Shown here: positions 22,061 to 34,827 of the stretch, piece after piece
Position numbering within the stretch: the first letter of the stretch is position 1
Layout: each line of letters opens with the position of its first letter
From: Neurospora tetraspora
Lineage: Eukaryota > Ascomycota > Sordariomycetes > Sordariales > Sordariaceae
Reading direction: 5' to 3'
Assembly (NCBI RefSeq): GCF_033439725.1
Contig: NW_026944384.1
Location: 1,054,001-1,118,000 of the forward strand
Length of the DNA stretch: 64,000 nt
The notes under the pieces: model-generated
The model's input: only the letters and a program-made list of their open reading frames with translations
What the model was told of the DNA's origin: nothing
Databases searched by the model: none
Program-made: the position numbers and the translations under genes

Positions 22061-23698
22061 ATATTATCTTCTTAAAATTTATAATAATAAATATCCATTT
22101 CCGGGCTAGTAGGGGAATCGGGTATAATAAGCCCAGTATTTTATCCCTAAAGACTTTACTAACCTTATATATTATATAATTCTTAACGAAACGGTCGATA
22201 TTTCCAACTATACGTAGCTACTAATACTGTATTTTAAAAATCGCTTAAATCTTGATCCTTCCTAAATAGGCTGTCCTTAATAATAAATAAACTTTATCGA
22301 TAATATGCGTACGTAAATCATCTAACATGGGGATAATCAGGCGATCCTAATATATTAGGAATCCGTTAATTAATATTATAAAGCTAGAATCTAAATTCTA
22401 AATGCGAATATAATACTCTTTTAAAAACTTATCCTCGTAATTAACTATTATAAGCGTATTTACCAATTTATATCCTTTTAATTTAATGAAGCTCAATTTA
22501 TCGTTCAAAATTATAATCGGATTTAATTCCTTTAGCGGATTAAAAATAATATTAATGAATATAATAGTTAAAACCTTACTTTTATTTTCCTTTATAAGTT
22601 TAAATATTTAAAATATTTAATACGCGTCCTTTTTATATTTTTTGGTTTTGAAATCCTTAAATGTACGGGAGAGCGCGTCGGCTATAGTATTTTTCGTACC
22701 GGGTCAATATATAATTTTAAGATAGTATTAAAATAAGAATTCTACTTATTTTTACTTAACGGAAATTAAGTAGGCGTTTTGTACTAAAGTATTCGAATGT
22801 CTAATAATCGGTAATAATTGTAAACGGCTTATTCTATTAAAAGTTAACGAATTCGGGTCGCTAAGTTTAAAAGATTCTAATAACGGCGAATAATTCCTTA
22901 TTATAAATAGAATAATTATATTCGTCGCCCTATATAATTTCTAAAAAGAAAGCGATTAGGTACTATTCTCTAATATCCTGCTATAATTAAGATAATATAC
23001 CCGCTAATATTCCGTCGCTAGTATTTATTCTTACCCTTATTTTAGTATCGTAGCGGAAATATTTTAATAATAATACTTTTACAAATAATCTTTTAAATTC
23101 CTCAAAAGCAATCTAGTACTTATTGGTCTATATAAACGCTTCTCCTTTCCGGGTTAAATTTATAAAGGGACGCGCTACGTAATTGTAATTTTTAATAAAC
23201 TTTCAATAGAAATTATAAAACCTTAAAAAGTATTGTATTCCGTTTAAATTAAATAATACGGCCTATTCCTTAATAACCTCTACCTTTTCTAAATCGACGG
23301 AAATACCGTCCCACCCTGTAATAAATCCTAAAAGCTTAATCTTTGTAACGTAGAACTCGTACTTTTTAAAATCGGTTCAAAACCCGGCATTCTTCAATTG
23401 GCGAAGAACCTTCTTATTATAAAATTAATAATTTTTAAAAATATTAAAGTAAATAAAAATATCATTAATATAAGCCGTATAAAAATAGCCTAAATATTCG
23501 CCCAAGACCGAATTAATAAAGCTCTAGAAATTGGCGGGATTGTTAGTAAGGCCAAATAGTAATACTTTATATTCGAAAGCCCCTATTCTAATATGGAAAG
23601 TCGTTAACTCTTTATCTTCTAGCCTTATACGAATTTAATAAAAGGCTTATTGTATATCGATTTTAATAAATTACTATACCTTAATAACTTTAGTATTT
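22060..23698 (-). mobile_element. Ty3/Gypsy fossil F, 3' part (RT to integrase zinc domain)
   Basis: On the minus strand, going from high to low coordinates, one finds RT with a Y-I-x-D-like active-site region (about 23,440-23,500), RNase H (about 22,690-23,100) and the start of integrase with the H/C zinc-binding region (about 22,090-22,420). The match stops near 22,060, so the rest of integrase and the 3' LTR are missing. The upstream part of the same element continues at 30,267. Element E was inserted into its RT. Old and broken. Confidence 0.8.
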
Positions 23699-23703
23699 CT
23701 TTA

Positions 23704-23958
23704 TGTCATGAGGCTGGTGCCCGTGGCTGAAAGTGCCTGGCAGATTTACCAGGCGAGCCCCCAGCTGGTACGGCAGGGTACAGCCAATCAGGCGTCTTGG
23801 CCTGCCGGTAACCCTTTGGCCCGTGTACGCGTACGTCCCTTGAAAAGGATAGCTGGCCGTGCCCGCCCAACGGGCACTCCTTTTTCCTCTTTTCTCTTCG
23901 TAGAACTTTATCGATTCTTTTGGCTAGTATTTGTATTAATTGTGCTGCACCCCTTACA
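23704..23958 (+). repeat. 5' LTR of Gypsy element E
   Basis: 255 bp, from TGTCATGAGG to CCTTACA. It matches the 255-bp 3' LTR at 30,007-30,261 and is flanked on the left by CTTTA (23,699-23,703). It is almost un-RIPed, with a TCTTCGTAGAAC block and a C+T tract near its end. It is better preserved than the 3' LTR. Confidence 0.95.
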
Positions 23959-26900
23959 TTAGGTTCTACCTCTTACCTCTTGTAAAATGTTAGTAGTAGA
24001 TAGACGGATTTAAAGACGGAACCAACAGCTTAGAGCGCGGTATTAGGGCATTTATCAGTAGTATAGTCGGACTTACCGATATAGACTTCGACGACGTCGA
24101 GGAGTTCTACGATTCTTAAGACGGTAACGAATATTAAGAAGGAAATAGTAGTACCCCTAACGACGGCCTTATAAAAGGACTTTTGAAAATATTGAATAGT
24201 AGTACTTCCTTCTGCGATTATATTAAATCCCTTCTCTTTAATTCTAACCTTCCTCCTATGTTTACTCTCCAATTGAATTTTAATCCCGCGGCCTAGGTTC
24301 CTGTAGCCGGAGCCCTAAGCGGAAACGCGGCTCCGGCTACTATTAATACTTCCGTTAATTCGAATAGTATTCCTTATAGATAGAAACCCTTTATCCTTCC
24401 TATTTAGGACGGATAACCCTCTACCTTCCTATTCTATTATAATAAATTCGTTGAAACGTATAATATCGATATTAAAGTAGGATTACGTATTAACTAGGAA
24501 ATAATATAGATTGATTCCGCTCGATAAATAGTAGTAGTTAGAAGGTTTTTAGATTATTTATACTATTAGCGCTAATAACAACCCGGTTACCCTTCTTAAT
24601 TAAATCCGTACTATTTTCGGTATTTATTAAATTTATAATACCATTTTCAATAAATCAATTTATTTACACTAGAAAGACGGAGAGCCCTTCGCTACCTTCT
24701 TAATTACCTTCGATAACGAAATATTAAAAGTTAGAGGTACTTTTTGGGAAAGTTTAATTAAATTTGGTTATCTCCGATATATTATTAATAAAAGATTCTT
24801 TAATAAGCTTTTTACGGTAGCGTTTTCAAATAATTACTATATCTACGTTACGTAGTTCTAGTATTACGTTTTTAAATATAAGCGGATTAATGAATTTAAG
24901 GAAAGTTATTATAAGTATCTTCGTAATTAGAAAGGTTAGAGCTATACTTTTAATAGTTATTACTTTTCTATTTTTAATATTAATAATACTAAGCGGACTA
25001 ATATTTAATAGTAGTAGATTTAATCTTAACCTTCCTCTTTTACTTTTATTAATATTAATGGTAATATTATTATATAATTTACTTACATCGGTCGGAGACG
25101 TATTAATTGAGGGCGAAGCGGTTTAAATTCGATTATTTTTTTTAGCGTATTAAGTAGGTTTTAGATAAAGAATGATAAAAGCGCAGAAATAACAACCTTT
25201 ATTTCTATTATAGCGTTTTTAATTATTATATAAGTTCTTGCCTTTACTTTCCTATAATATTTCCTAATAGTAACGGTAATAATAATATTCGTATTTAAGT
25301 TACTGTTATTAAAATCCCTCCGTTTTTAGAGGATAACTAAGAGGATTTTATTTCCGAGTGGAGAAAAGAGTAGTTTTAATGCGAAATCGGGCCTTAAAGT
25401 AAATAAATATATTGAATAAAGTAGAAGAATTTAAATTAAAATCGTAGTTAGAAATAGAATATATATTAATTCTATTTATTATTAATAATTGTCATTTATT
25501 CTACGTCTTCATTAACAAGGGTTGCTAGTGCTATACTACAATTAGTAAAAAGGTTATTAAAGATTTAAAAATTCCCGTTATCCCTATTAAATTTCGTTAT
25601 CTTAAAGGAGTTTTAATTACTATAGAAGGGGTTATAATATCAAGATTTATTTATTTTCTAACCGAAGTTAATAGTTACGTTTACTTAATATACGTTTATA
25701 TAGTTCCGTTTTTAGAATTCCCTATTATTTTAAGTAAACCTTAATTGAAAGTTATATATATTTATTCTATTCTCTACGGAAAAAGGATATAGATAGGCAT
25801 TACTAATTATTAGGTCCCGTATATAAGTAGTAAATAAATTTTAAATCTATAATTTATTAAGGATATTAATTCTACGATTTATATTATAGTAACGACGTTC
25901 GTAAGCTACATTCGCCGGCTCCGGAAGGAATATGGCGGCTATATTACGGAAAAAATCATATTCGTAATTAATTTAACGGACGTTAAAAAAGCCTTATAGC
26001 CGAAAAAGAAATATTCCGAAGAGTAATTTTGCGAAATAAATCTAAAGAAGTATTACGACTTCCTATTTTTATAAATAAAGGAAGAGGCGGATAAGGCTAA
26101 CCCTTACTATTTTAATATTAATTATAAAATTGGATTTAAAAAGGACCCTAACGGTAAAGAGTTTCTGATTCCCCTTAGATTACTCTATAATATAACCCGC
26201 GAGGAATTCCTAGTTTTAAAGAAGACGTTGAAGGATTCTTTAAATAAAGGGTTTATCCGTGCCAGTAATTTAGAAGCGGGAGCCCCGGTTTTATTTATAC
26301 GGAAGCTAGGTAGTAGATTCCGCTTTTACTATAATTATTATACTTTTAATATTATTATACAAGCGGACTGTTACTTTTTACTATTTATTGGCGAAACGTT
26401 TTGTATTTTTAAGGGTATTAAATAGTATATTAAAGTGGATATTATTTAAATATTCTATAAAATCCGTATAACTATAGGCGAAAAATAGAAAATAGTTTTT
26501 AAAATACGCTTTAAGTTATTCGAATAATTAGTAATCCCTTTTAGGTTAATAAGCATATTAGTTATATTTTAATAATATATTAGTTATATCCTTCGGGAAT
26601 ACTTAGATAATTTTTGTACGGTATATATAGACGACGTTTTTATTTATACTTTAGGTATAAAGGAAGAATACAAAGAGAAGGTCCGTTTAGTATTTTACAA
26701 AATTTTAAAAGCGGGTTTATATTTAGACCCTAATAAGTGTAAATTCGCGGTTAAAATGGTTAAATATTTTAGGTTTATTATTTATACGGGTATTAATATT
26801 TAAGTCAATCCCGAAAAAGTTAAAATTATTTTTGAATAGTTTTTCCTTAATTTCTAGAAAGGTATGCGGAGCTTCCTTAAGTTTATTAACTATTATTGGA

Positions 26901-29900
26901 TATTTATATTATAGTTTTCGAAGGTCGTCGTTCCGCTTATAGCGTTAACTGGGAAGGGTACTGCCTTCGAATAAATTAAGGAATATAAAAGCGCCTTTTC
27001 ATTATTGAAAATACTTTTGATTCGGGCTCCTATCCTTACGGAATTTAATTCGGATTATAAAACCTTCCTAAAAACGGATTATAGCGGGTTTACCCTTAGC
27101 GGAGTAATTTTTTAAAAGGTTAACGATACTAGAAAGTAGGCGGTTATTAAATATTATTCTCGGAAATTAAATATAGCGGAGTATAATTGTTGTATTTACA
27201 ATAAAGAAATACTTACGATCATTAATTACTTAAAATAGTAGTTAGTTAAATTACAAAACTGTAAATTATTTATTATTTTTGTTAATTATTATAATTTAGA
27301 ATATTTAATAAACATATAGAGATTTTTAAAGTAGTAGGTTTGTTAAGCGGAGTATTTATTTCGGTTTAATTTTAATATTAAATACTAGCCGGGTAAGGAA
27401 GGGGTAATCTTTAATACGCTATTCCGCCGGGAATAAAATTTGCCTATTAAAGGAAATTACGAAGTTTACAATTTATAAATAATTCTAAATTCCGTTCTTA
27501 AAGGTTATTTTTTAATCTATATTTCTACGTCCTATATAGTCCGTTTAGGGAAAAAGGGTGTAAAGGTATTCGAAAATCCGGATTTATAATAGACTTAAAA
27601 TTAAATAGCCCTTAAGGATTCCCCTTATTAATAGGTTAAAGCTGTAATTAAGAATAATAAATATTATTTCAACCCTTCTTCGAAATTTAAGATCTAGATT
27701 GCCGATTATAATATTAATTCTTAAAGACGGCTTTATTATTAAAGCCGCTTTTAGGTTCCCAAAGCCCCAGTATATACCGAATCGGATACCGTTAACCTTT
27801 TAAACTAGTCCTAATAGTTCAACGTCTTCCGTACTATTTTAATTTAGGTTATTTACGACTTTTATATTTTTAGCCACCTAAGTAGAGAGGTTTATTAATT
27901 AATATTATTAATTAATAGAGTGGTTTTAAGTAGGGGATAAGGTTTGATTGAATTTTAAAAATTATTTTATTAACTATCCTAAGAAGAACTTCGATTAGTT
28001 AAATACGAAATATACTATTTTCAAAATCCTTTCGCCCTATATAATTAAATTCTTTAGTCTTCCCTATATAGTATATAACGTGTTCTATATAGACCTTCTA
28101 TATTAAATAATTATAGACCCTCTACTATGCTAGAAGGTTACCGATAATTAATTGCTAATTATAGAAGTAGAAGGTGAATTAAAATTCTAAGTAAAGGAAA
28201 TTTTCTATACTAATATTATTAGAAGATAAGAGAGTATTATTCAAAAAGTCTTAGTAAAATAGAAAGGTTATTTATTATATTCTCTTATAGGAACCTTTAA
28301 AGAAATTCCAAAAGACGGTTACCTTAAATCGGTTTAAAGAAGAATATAGACTAATAAATACCAATAGCGGACTAATAAGTTACTATATTAAAAATTACCC
28401 CAACGAAGATTATAAACAAATTAATTACAAACTTATTAGAGGGTAGAAAAAGAAAGAGCGTAAAATTAATATTAAAAAGAATAAAAGATTAATTAGGGCT
28501 AAGCCCTAAAATTACTAATAGTTACCGATTAAACATCTCTTATAATTTCGTCCAATAAATTCTTTACTACCTCATTAATATTAAAAGTATTAATATCGTC
28601 CTCCCTACTACCAATTAAATTTTCTAGAATATAATTATAGGGGTTATAGGCTATAAGCGGAGCGGAGGAAGCGGGGAGCGGGGATAGTAGACGAAAGCTA
28701 TTTAAAGAACGGATATTGAAGGGTAGACGAATAGTATTCTATTACTAAAGGCCGGTACAGGGTTTTTTATTAGAAATCTCTTTAAAATTCGGGGTTTTTG
28801 GCGGTACGCTACGTCTCCAATTGCAACGCCTTTTCAGTAGTTTTTTTTATCGATAGTATTATTATACCTCTTAAAGATGGTTGAAAAGTTGGATTCGATA
28901 GTCTCTCCTATTACTACTATACTTTAACTATATCAGCCTTAAAGGCGGATACCTTATCCTTAAATTCCTAGAGTAAAGAGGCATCGCCGGGTACGATAGC
29001 GGCCACTATCGGCGGATAAGTAACGGAGAGAGCGGGGGAGACCGAACTAATTTTATTCCAAGATCCGCTATAAGATATTAAATATAATTAAAAATAAAAA
29101 GAGAAAGGAAAACAAAGAAATAAAAAATAATTTACAAGGGAATTACGGAGGCTTATTCTATAGTAATTAAATAACTAAGGGTATTGAATATAACGAAATA
29201 TAGCGAATATTTAATACTAAGTATATATTTTTTAATATATTAGGTTACAAAGAGGTCTTAAACCTAAATAGGAGTCGGGTAGTATTTCTTTTTAATTTAG
29301 GCGTAAGGGTTATAAATAGAGGTGCTGAAACCGGGGGTAACTTTATAAGCGTACCTATTAATAAAATAATAAATATACTAATCGTTATTGGGGGTAGGGC
29401 CGGCGGTAATTACAATTGTGATTTCAGTTAGAGTTTTAGCGGAGCCGATATTAATATTAGAAATATTGGGAAATATAGGGAGGTATTTCTTTTTAAACGG
29501 AATAGGAGGGACGGCGGCTACAATAGCGGGGGATACAATAATAGAAGGTATAGCAGTAGGCGTAGGGGAGCTAGCACTATTAGTAGCCGCTTGATTTATT
29601 ATAATATCTACTACTATATTTACATTATTTATTAAAATATAATAACAACGTTAGGGGTAGGAGGGGTAGATATTTTTAGTTTATTTGCGATACGGGTTAA
29701 TAAAAGTAACAATAAGGGTAAGAATAAAAAGCGGATAGGAATATAGAAGTAATAATAATAATAGATAAGAAGTAAAATTAACGATAAAGGCGTTAGTATT
29801 GAAGGGGATACTTACAATTGGGGGTTCTAGCCGGGTTGAAGAAGGGAGGAAAAGAAAGAGAGAGAAAAAGAGGGAAATTTGAAAAATAGGTTATTCACGT

Positions 29901-30006
29901 ACGTAGTAAGTAATAGAAAGGAGGCTTATCGTTTAATGTTTAGAATATACGTATAGAATTACGCATATATAATTAACTTTTTAATTGGAGGAGAAGGGGG
30001 GGCTAA
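23959..30006 (+). mobile_element. Ty3/Gypsy element E, internal region (full length, broken)
   Basis: Lies between two 255-bp LTRs. Plus-strand landmarks in order: gag-like region (about 24,280-25,400), protease region (about 25,440-25,900), RT (about 26,000-26,860, with the thumb ending near 26,830), RNase H (about 26,960-27,350) and integrase (about 27,400-28,230). A further 1.7 kb of non-pol sequence follows, then a purine tract at 29,987-30,006. The element is structurally complete, but its coding regions are heavily RIPed and carry many breaks. It sits inside Gypsy fossil F and is younger than it. Confidence 0.9.
28460..29986. other. extra segment between integrase and 3' LTR of element E
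   Basis: About 1.5 kb that is not pol. On the reverse strand part of it (about 29,330-29,600) translates as a Pro/Ser/Ala/Ile-rich stretch and looks more protein-like than the plus-strand frame at 29,388-29,594. A reverse-strand accessory frame is possible but unproven. Confidence 0.35.
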
Positions 30007-30261
30007 TATTATAGGGCTGGTGCCCGTAGTTGAAGGTACTTAGTAGACTTACTAGGCGAGCCCCCAGCTAGTACGGTAGGGTGCAGCTAATTTGGTGTTT
30101 TGCCCTGCCGGTAACCCTCTAGCCCGTATACGCGTACGTCCTTTGAAAAGGATAGCTGGCCGTACCCGCCCAACGGGCACTCCTTTCTCCTCTTTTCCCT
30201 TCGTAGAACCTTATCGATTCTTTTGGCGAGCATCTGTGTCAACTGTGCTGCACCCCTTACA
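30007..30261 (+). repeat. 3' LTR of Gypsy element E
   Basis: 255 bp, beginning TATTATAGGG after a purine tract and ending CCTTACA, followed by CTTTA (30,262-30,266). Identical length and collinear with 23,704-23,958. The shared CTTTA at both outer edges is the 5-bp target-site duplication. Confidence 0.95.
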
Positions 30262-32931
30262 CTTTAATTAATAATAATAAGTAAAGTTTTTTGGGAATAA
30301 TCGTATTAAATTTATAATAGTTTACGTAAAAACGAAGACTACCGTCTATTTTTTTAATAAATAGGATTAGGGCGGCTTATAAGGTCGAATTTATTTTAAT
30401 AAACCCCTTTAATAAATTTTCCAAATATATTTCCGCATAATTTCTAATTTATCGAAGGATATTTTATATAGGGGACTATAGCCAAATTCGTCTAATTAAT
30501 AGCCTTCGTCGAATTTGATTTTGTAATCGTACGGACGGTGTTCGGGTAACGTATTTAAATTATATTTATTAAAAACCTCGATTTTGTTATAATATTCGTG
30601 GGGAATTGCGCGGATTATTTCTTCGCAGAATTCTTTTTCATCGCGAGAGAATGGCTCCTAAACGGAGTTATTAAAAGTTCGTTTATATTAAATAAACTAA
30701 TCGATCTCGAAAATACTTGTAAAATAAATAATTTAATTCTCCTTCTTAATAAATTATAAAAAGAAGTCTCTATCTAATATATATATTTAAATAGGACGAT
30801 ACTTATACCACCCTATACTATCGTGTTTTAATTAATAAATACCTTAGGCGTCCAATCCCCATTTTCTATTAATAAAGTATTTTGAATAGTAAAGTCGCAA
30901 TTCGGATTTTAAAAATAATACTATGAAGTAGGTAAAGTCAATTGAATTATATTCTATTTTACTTAGTAGGTTAGATTTCTTAAGAATCAGCGTACGGTTT
31001 TAGAATAAATAATGTAGCCGGGCGTAGCCGGATTCGCCGTTATTATTACGGGTATATTAGAGATCTACTGGAGTAATAGGGACCGTTAAAGGTTCGGTAT
31101 CCTTATCGGCGAAGGCCTCCAATTTATAAATCTGCTTTTTAATTTCCTTCTAATATTATCGAGCTTCCTGTTAATATTAGTTTTGTATGTCGAAGTCGAT
31201 TTCTTTCTTATAGTAGTTAAGGAAAAGTTAATCTATAAAGATAAATTCTATAAAAGTATAGTCGCTCGTAAAACGGGTAGTAAACCTACCATTATTTTTA
31301 CCGTCCACTCGTTATTCATCCTCCCTAACTATAAGGGCCTCGCAATATTCTAAATCTTTCTAATAGGTAGGGTTAACTAGCATAAATATCGAATCCTAAA
31401 CTTCAAAATTCTTTAACCAATTGGGGTCCAACTTCTATTTTAAAGGAAAGAATAAATAACAATTCCTATAATCTACCTAAATATTGTAAAGGTTAAACTA
31501 CTTCCGGCTGACGATAATATTGTAGGCTATATTAATTATAATAAAATAATCGAATAATATAATTCGATTTGAAATCTTCAAAATAACTTTAATAACCTCC
31601 TTAATAATTTAATTTATCTTTCCTTAGTAATTGCTAATTCCTCAAACTAAAAAATCGCTCGTAAAATCAACTAATAATCGTTTTTTTCAATCTTTCAACA
31701 AAGGCAATACTAATAAACAAATGACCATTTACTCCTATATCGATCAACATATTAAGAATACATAAAGATATTCTATTATTAACTAAAATATATTAAATGA
31801 ATAAAGATTCTCCTCCCAAAAAAAATTTCAATTAAATCCTTCTTTTCCTTTATATTTCTATCTATCCCTTTTCTATTATTCTATAACCGACACCTCCCTT
31901 AAGAAGGAATTTGATACACCCAAAATAATTAATTTCCTTACTTATTAATCAAAACTACGGCCGGGGCAACTAAAACCTCCTATCCATTCTCGTAAACCAA
32001 ATAATGATTAACAATAGTAGTAACGCAATCGTAGCGTTCGCAATCGAAATATTCCTTCTCGGAATAATCTTACTTAATATAACCCTTCTCTTTACAAAAG
32101 GAGTACCTACCTTCGTTAAATAATCAAATAATTTCTTCGTAACAATTACTATTTTGACGAATAACGCTTCCGCCTCCTCCTCTAATAAATTTAAGAATAA
32201 AACCAAAAGAACTAAAACTAAATCCTTTATTATCTCTATTATTACCCTTTCTAAATTTAGAAGGGGCCTTATTTTCATCGATAATAATCTTTAATACTTA
32301 TTTAAAACCGAAATAATTATACAATATAATTCGAAGGAAATAAATAAATCGCAATACTTCGCGCCCATCTACGTCTTATACTTAGTAGGAAGGCGTTAGA
32401 ACAATTCCTATTTCTATTCAATTTTAGAACGTTAATATCCGCTAACTATCCGAATAAACTTATTTTTTAATGAATTAAAATCATTACTATCTTTTACTTT
32501 TAATTTAATAAAATTATAAAATATATTCTCTTCCTAATTAAAGCTATAATATTAGCGCTACAACTAAGTTATGAAGCTAAAGATGTTTTTTATTTAATCC
32601 GGATAAATTTCGCCTAAATATAGTATTAAATTATAATAAGAATAACCGGCCAAGCAACTTTTAATATACAAAAACTCATTATAATCCGTCGAATAATAAT
32701 TAATATTAATTTCGAAGTTATTTTAAATGAAATTGTACTAAGCCTCGAAAGGAACATCGTCTTCCTTATCCTAATTATAATCCTTAGTAAAGTCAATTTA
32801 CTTAATACTATAATAATAGGAACTAAAATATTCTCCGTTATTAAAATCCCCGTCCTCGGGAGGTAAAATCGAAAAGTAAATAAAAACCTTAAAAAGGGCC
32901 TCACTAACATCCTTCTTAATACTAAAAGAAT

Positions 32932-33097
32932 TGGAAGTCCGTGCCCTGGGCCGCCCATTCACCGGCTTTGCCCATTAACTGGGCCGTTCCATTACCGGCA
33001 CTCCCTTCCAGGTATTTAGGCTGCCCTGGTTTTCGTTTCTCCTCTTCCGTTAGACAACTACAATCAAGCCCTTTTCGTTGTCGCCTTCCAGCCTCCA
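32932..33097 (+). repeat. 166-bp GC-rich dispersed repeat, copy 2 (inside Gypsy fossil F)
   Basis: Inverted relative to the copy at 16,585-16,750, with only scattered differences. The ends read TGGAAGTCC...GCCTCCA. It is normal in base composition inside a RIPed element. No target duplication was identified. Confidence 0.75.
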
Positions 33098-34010
33098 TCA
33101 AAATACTATTTTTTTAACCTTTCCCTTATTCTTATTCTTATCTTTAAACACTCCTTTACCAATACTCATATCGGCAATAAAATCTTTCAATCCTTCAATA
33201 ATTTCCTCTTCATCAACAGAAGAATTCTTCAACTATTATACTATAGCGGAATTAATAATGGGCGTACTATACCAATCGACTAAAGTAGGGACCCAATTGT
33301 AAATAATTTTAAATTTAACGTTTAAATAAGAAATAAAGCAATAAAACTCCAATACCTACTCGTTGTATATTATATTTATAATAAACAATAATTTAAACTC
33401 TTAGAATATAGCTTAAGGATTTCTGTAGAATAATTCAACGAACTTTTCTTCAATAAGTAATAAAAAAACGGGAGGTTCAAAGAGGGGAGGAAAGTGTAAA
33501 AAGGAACGCTAAGGACGGAATTACAAATAAATAACTCAACGAATTTTTCCATCTTCTATTTTAAATCGTTAATAACCTCCTTCCTAATTAAACGAACGTC
33601 GAATATCTTAATATCTTCGATTACCTACAAAATATATTAATTAAATAAATCGAAGGACAATTCAAATTGAAACTCCTCGTCATCCTTATAATTAGTTACC
33701 GTATCGGCCAATACTTCGTCGGGTAACTTTAATTAATAATATATATAATATAGGGACTTCTTACGAAGGATTGTAAATTTATTGCGAAAATATTCCTTAT
33801 TGGAATAAAAGCCGTTATATCGTTCCTCGTTAAAGCGAACAATTTTATATATATTATCCTTAATAATAAAACTAATAAATTACTGTTTAAGGATAAGCTT
33901 CTTATTATTAACGGCGACCTTCTTCTTAAACTTCGATTTAATAACCCTATCCTCCTCTTATTCAGGATCGGAATTTAGAAAATGAGCGCCTCCTTCTCTA
34001 TCGCTATCTC

Positions 34011-34104
34011 TACCCTCCTCGCCGAAGAAGGTATTATTGTAATCGTCGTTAAAAATATACCCTCCTCACCGAAGAAGGTATTATTATAATCGTCGTTAAA
34101 AATA
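34011..34104. repeat. 47-bp direct tandem duplication
   Basis: Two units (34,011-34,057 and 34,058-34,104). Each begins TACCCTCCTC, continues CCGAAGAAGGTATTATT and ends CGTCGTTAAAAATA. They differ by a couple of RIP-type changes, so the duplication preceded the last mutation. Confidence 0.85.
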
Positions 34105-34166
34105 TCCTCGTTACAACCATCGACATCGCAATTTTTAATCTATTCGGTATCTTTATAATTATTAAT

Positions 34167-34813
34167 CGGGGGGATAGCTCAGTTGGGAAGATCTGGGCTT
34201 GGATTTGGCTTACGGTTTCCGTGAGGTCGTAGGTTCGAATCCCGCTCCCCTCTCTTCCATCCGATTTTTCGGATGGAATTCTTCCCCCACCCTAAGCACG
34301 TAATTAAACTCGCAAGGCTTACCCTAGTCCAGAACCTCGAGTACCCCGCCAAAAAGTAGATTCGGGTCGATTCTCTACCCCTCGCTAAAAGTAATTACCC
34401 CGTCCGGTAATACGATAGCTATCTGCCCAATTAGCGTACGATTCCTTAAGCAAGCAAAGTAATGCTTACCCTCGCCTCCGCTAATTAGGGCCCTCGGGCC
34501 GACTAAGAAGAAAGTATAATAACGAAATTCGTAAGACCCTACTACCCTCCCCCTCCCCGAGGTAGTGTCCTAATAATAAGATGTATTTGGTTAACGATAA
34601 GGACCTAGGGTGGGGGTAGAGGGGCTAAGAAAATTGGAGGAATCGGAAGGAAGGCTTGGATAGAATGAAGATAGATACTAGATGTAAAGACGCGGGAGGT
34701 TTTCATCCGGTACTTGTATACGGTTTTTCCGCCCGGCTTTGAACGACGAAGGACCGCATGCCTAAATAAGCGACTAGATTAGAATAGCTAAAGCGTGAAT
34801 AAGATTATTATTA
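34167..34813 (+). mobile_element. SINE copy 1 (tRNA-derived head, LINE-like 3' end)
   Basis: A 647-bp short interspersed element. The head (34,168-34,251) is tRNA-like, with an A-box-type TAGCTCAGTTGG at 34,175-34,186, a perfect B box GGTTCGAATCC at 34,232-34,242 and complementary ends GGGGGGA/TCCCCTC. The anticodon arm is altered, so no isotype is given. A hairpin (TTCCATCCG...CGGATGGAA, 34,255-34,278) follows. The 3' part (34,692-34,763) resembles the LINE 3' end, and the tail is an (ATT)n run after GAATAAG. It is flanked by the 14-bp duplication TTATAATTATTAAT (34,153-34,166 and 34,814-34,827). It is only lightly mutated. A second copy lies inverted at 35,969. Confidence 0.85.
34168..34251 (+). 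ncRNA. tRNA-related head of SINE copy 1 with RNA polymerase III A and B boxes
   Basis: The acceptor-like ends, D-arm sequence and T-arm (TTCGAAT loop) are preserved. The anticodon arm does not fold into a normal five-pair stem, and it also differs from copy 2. This is taken as a SINE promoter module, not a functional tRNA gene. Confidence 0.7.
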
Positions 34814-34827
34814 TTATAATTATTAAT

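Larger units (their letters stand above)
30267..34152 (-). mobile_element. Ty3/Gypsy fossil F, 5' part (gag, protease, RT start)
   Basis: Continuation of the element at 22,060-23,698, split by element E. On the minus strand the N-terminal part of RT lies at about 30,270-30,900, the protease region at about 31,000-31,900, a zinc-knuckle-like remnant near 32,040-32,110, and gag-like sequence up to about 34,150. No 5' LTR was recognised. The right side meets SINE copy 1. A 166-bp repeat is inserted at 32,932. Broken and old. Confidence 0.7.

Noticed and set aside
32626-32958. 110-codon minus-strand frame running into a GC-rich end
   Set aside because: It joins gag-like fossil sequence to the inserted 166-bp repeat. 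Not a gene.
34168-34251. Functional tRNA gene
   Set aside because: A second copy with target duplications and a shared 560-bp body shows that it is a SINE head. The anticodon stem is not formed.
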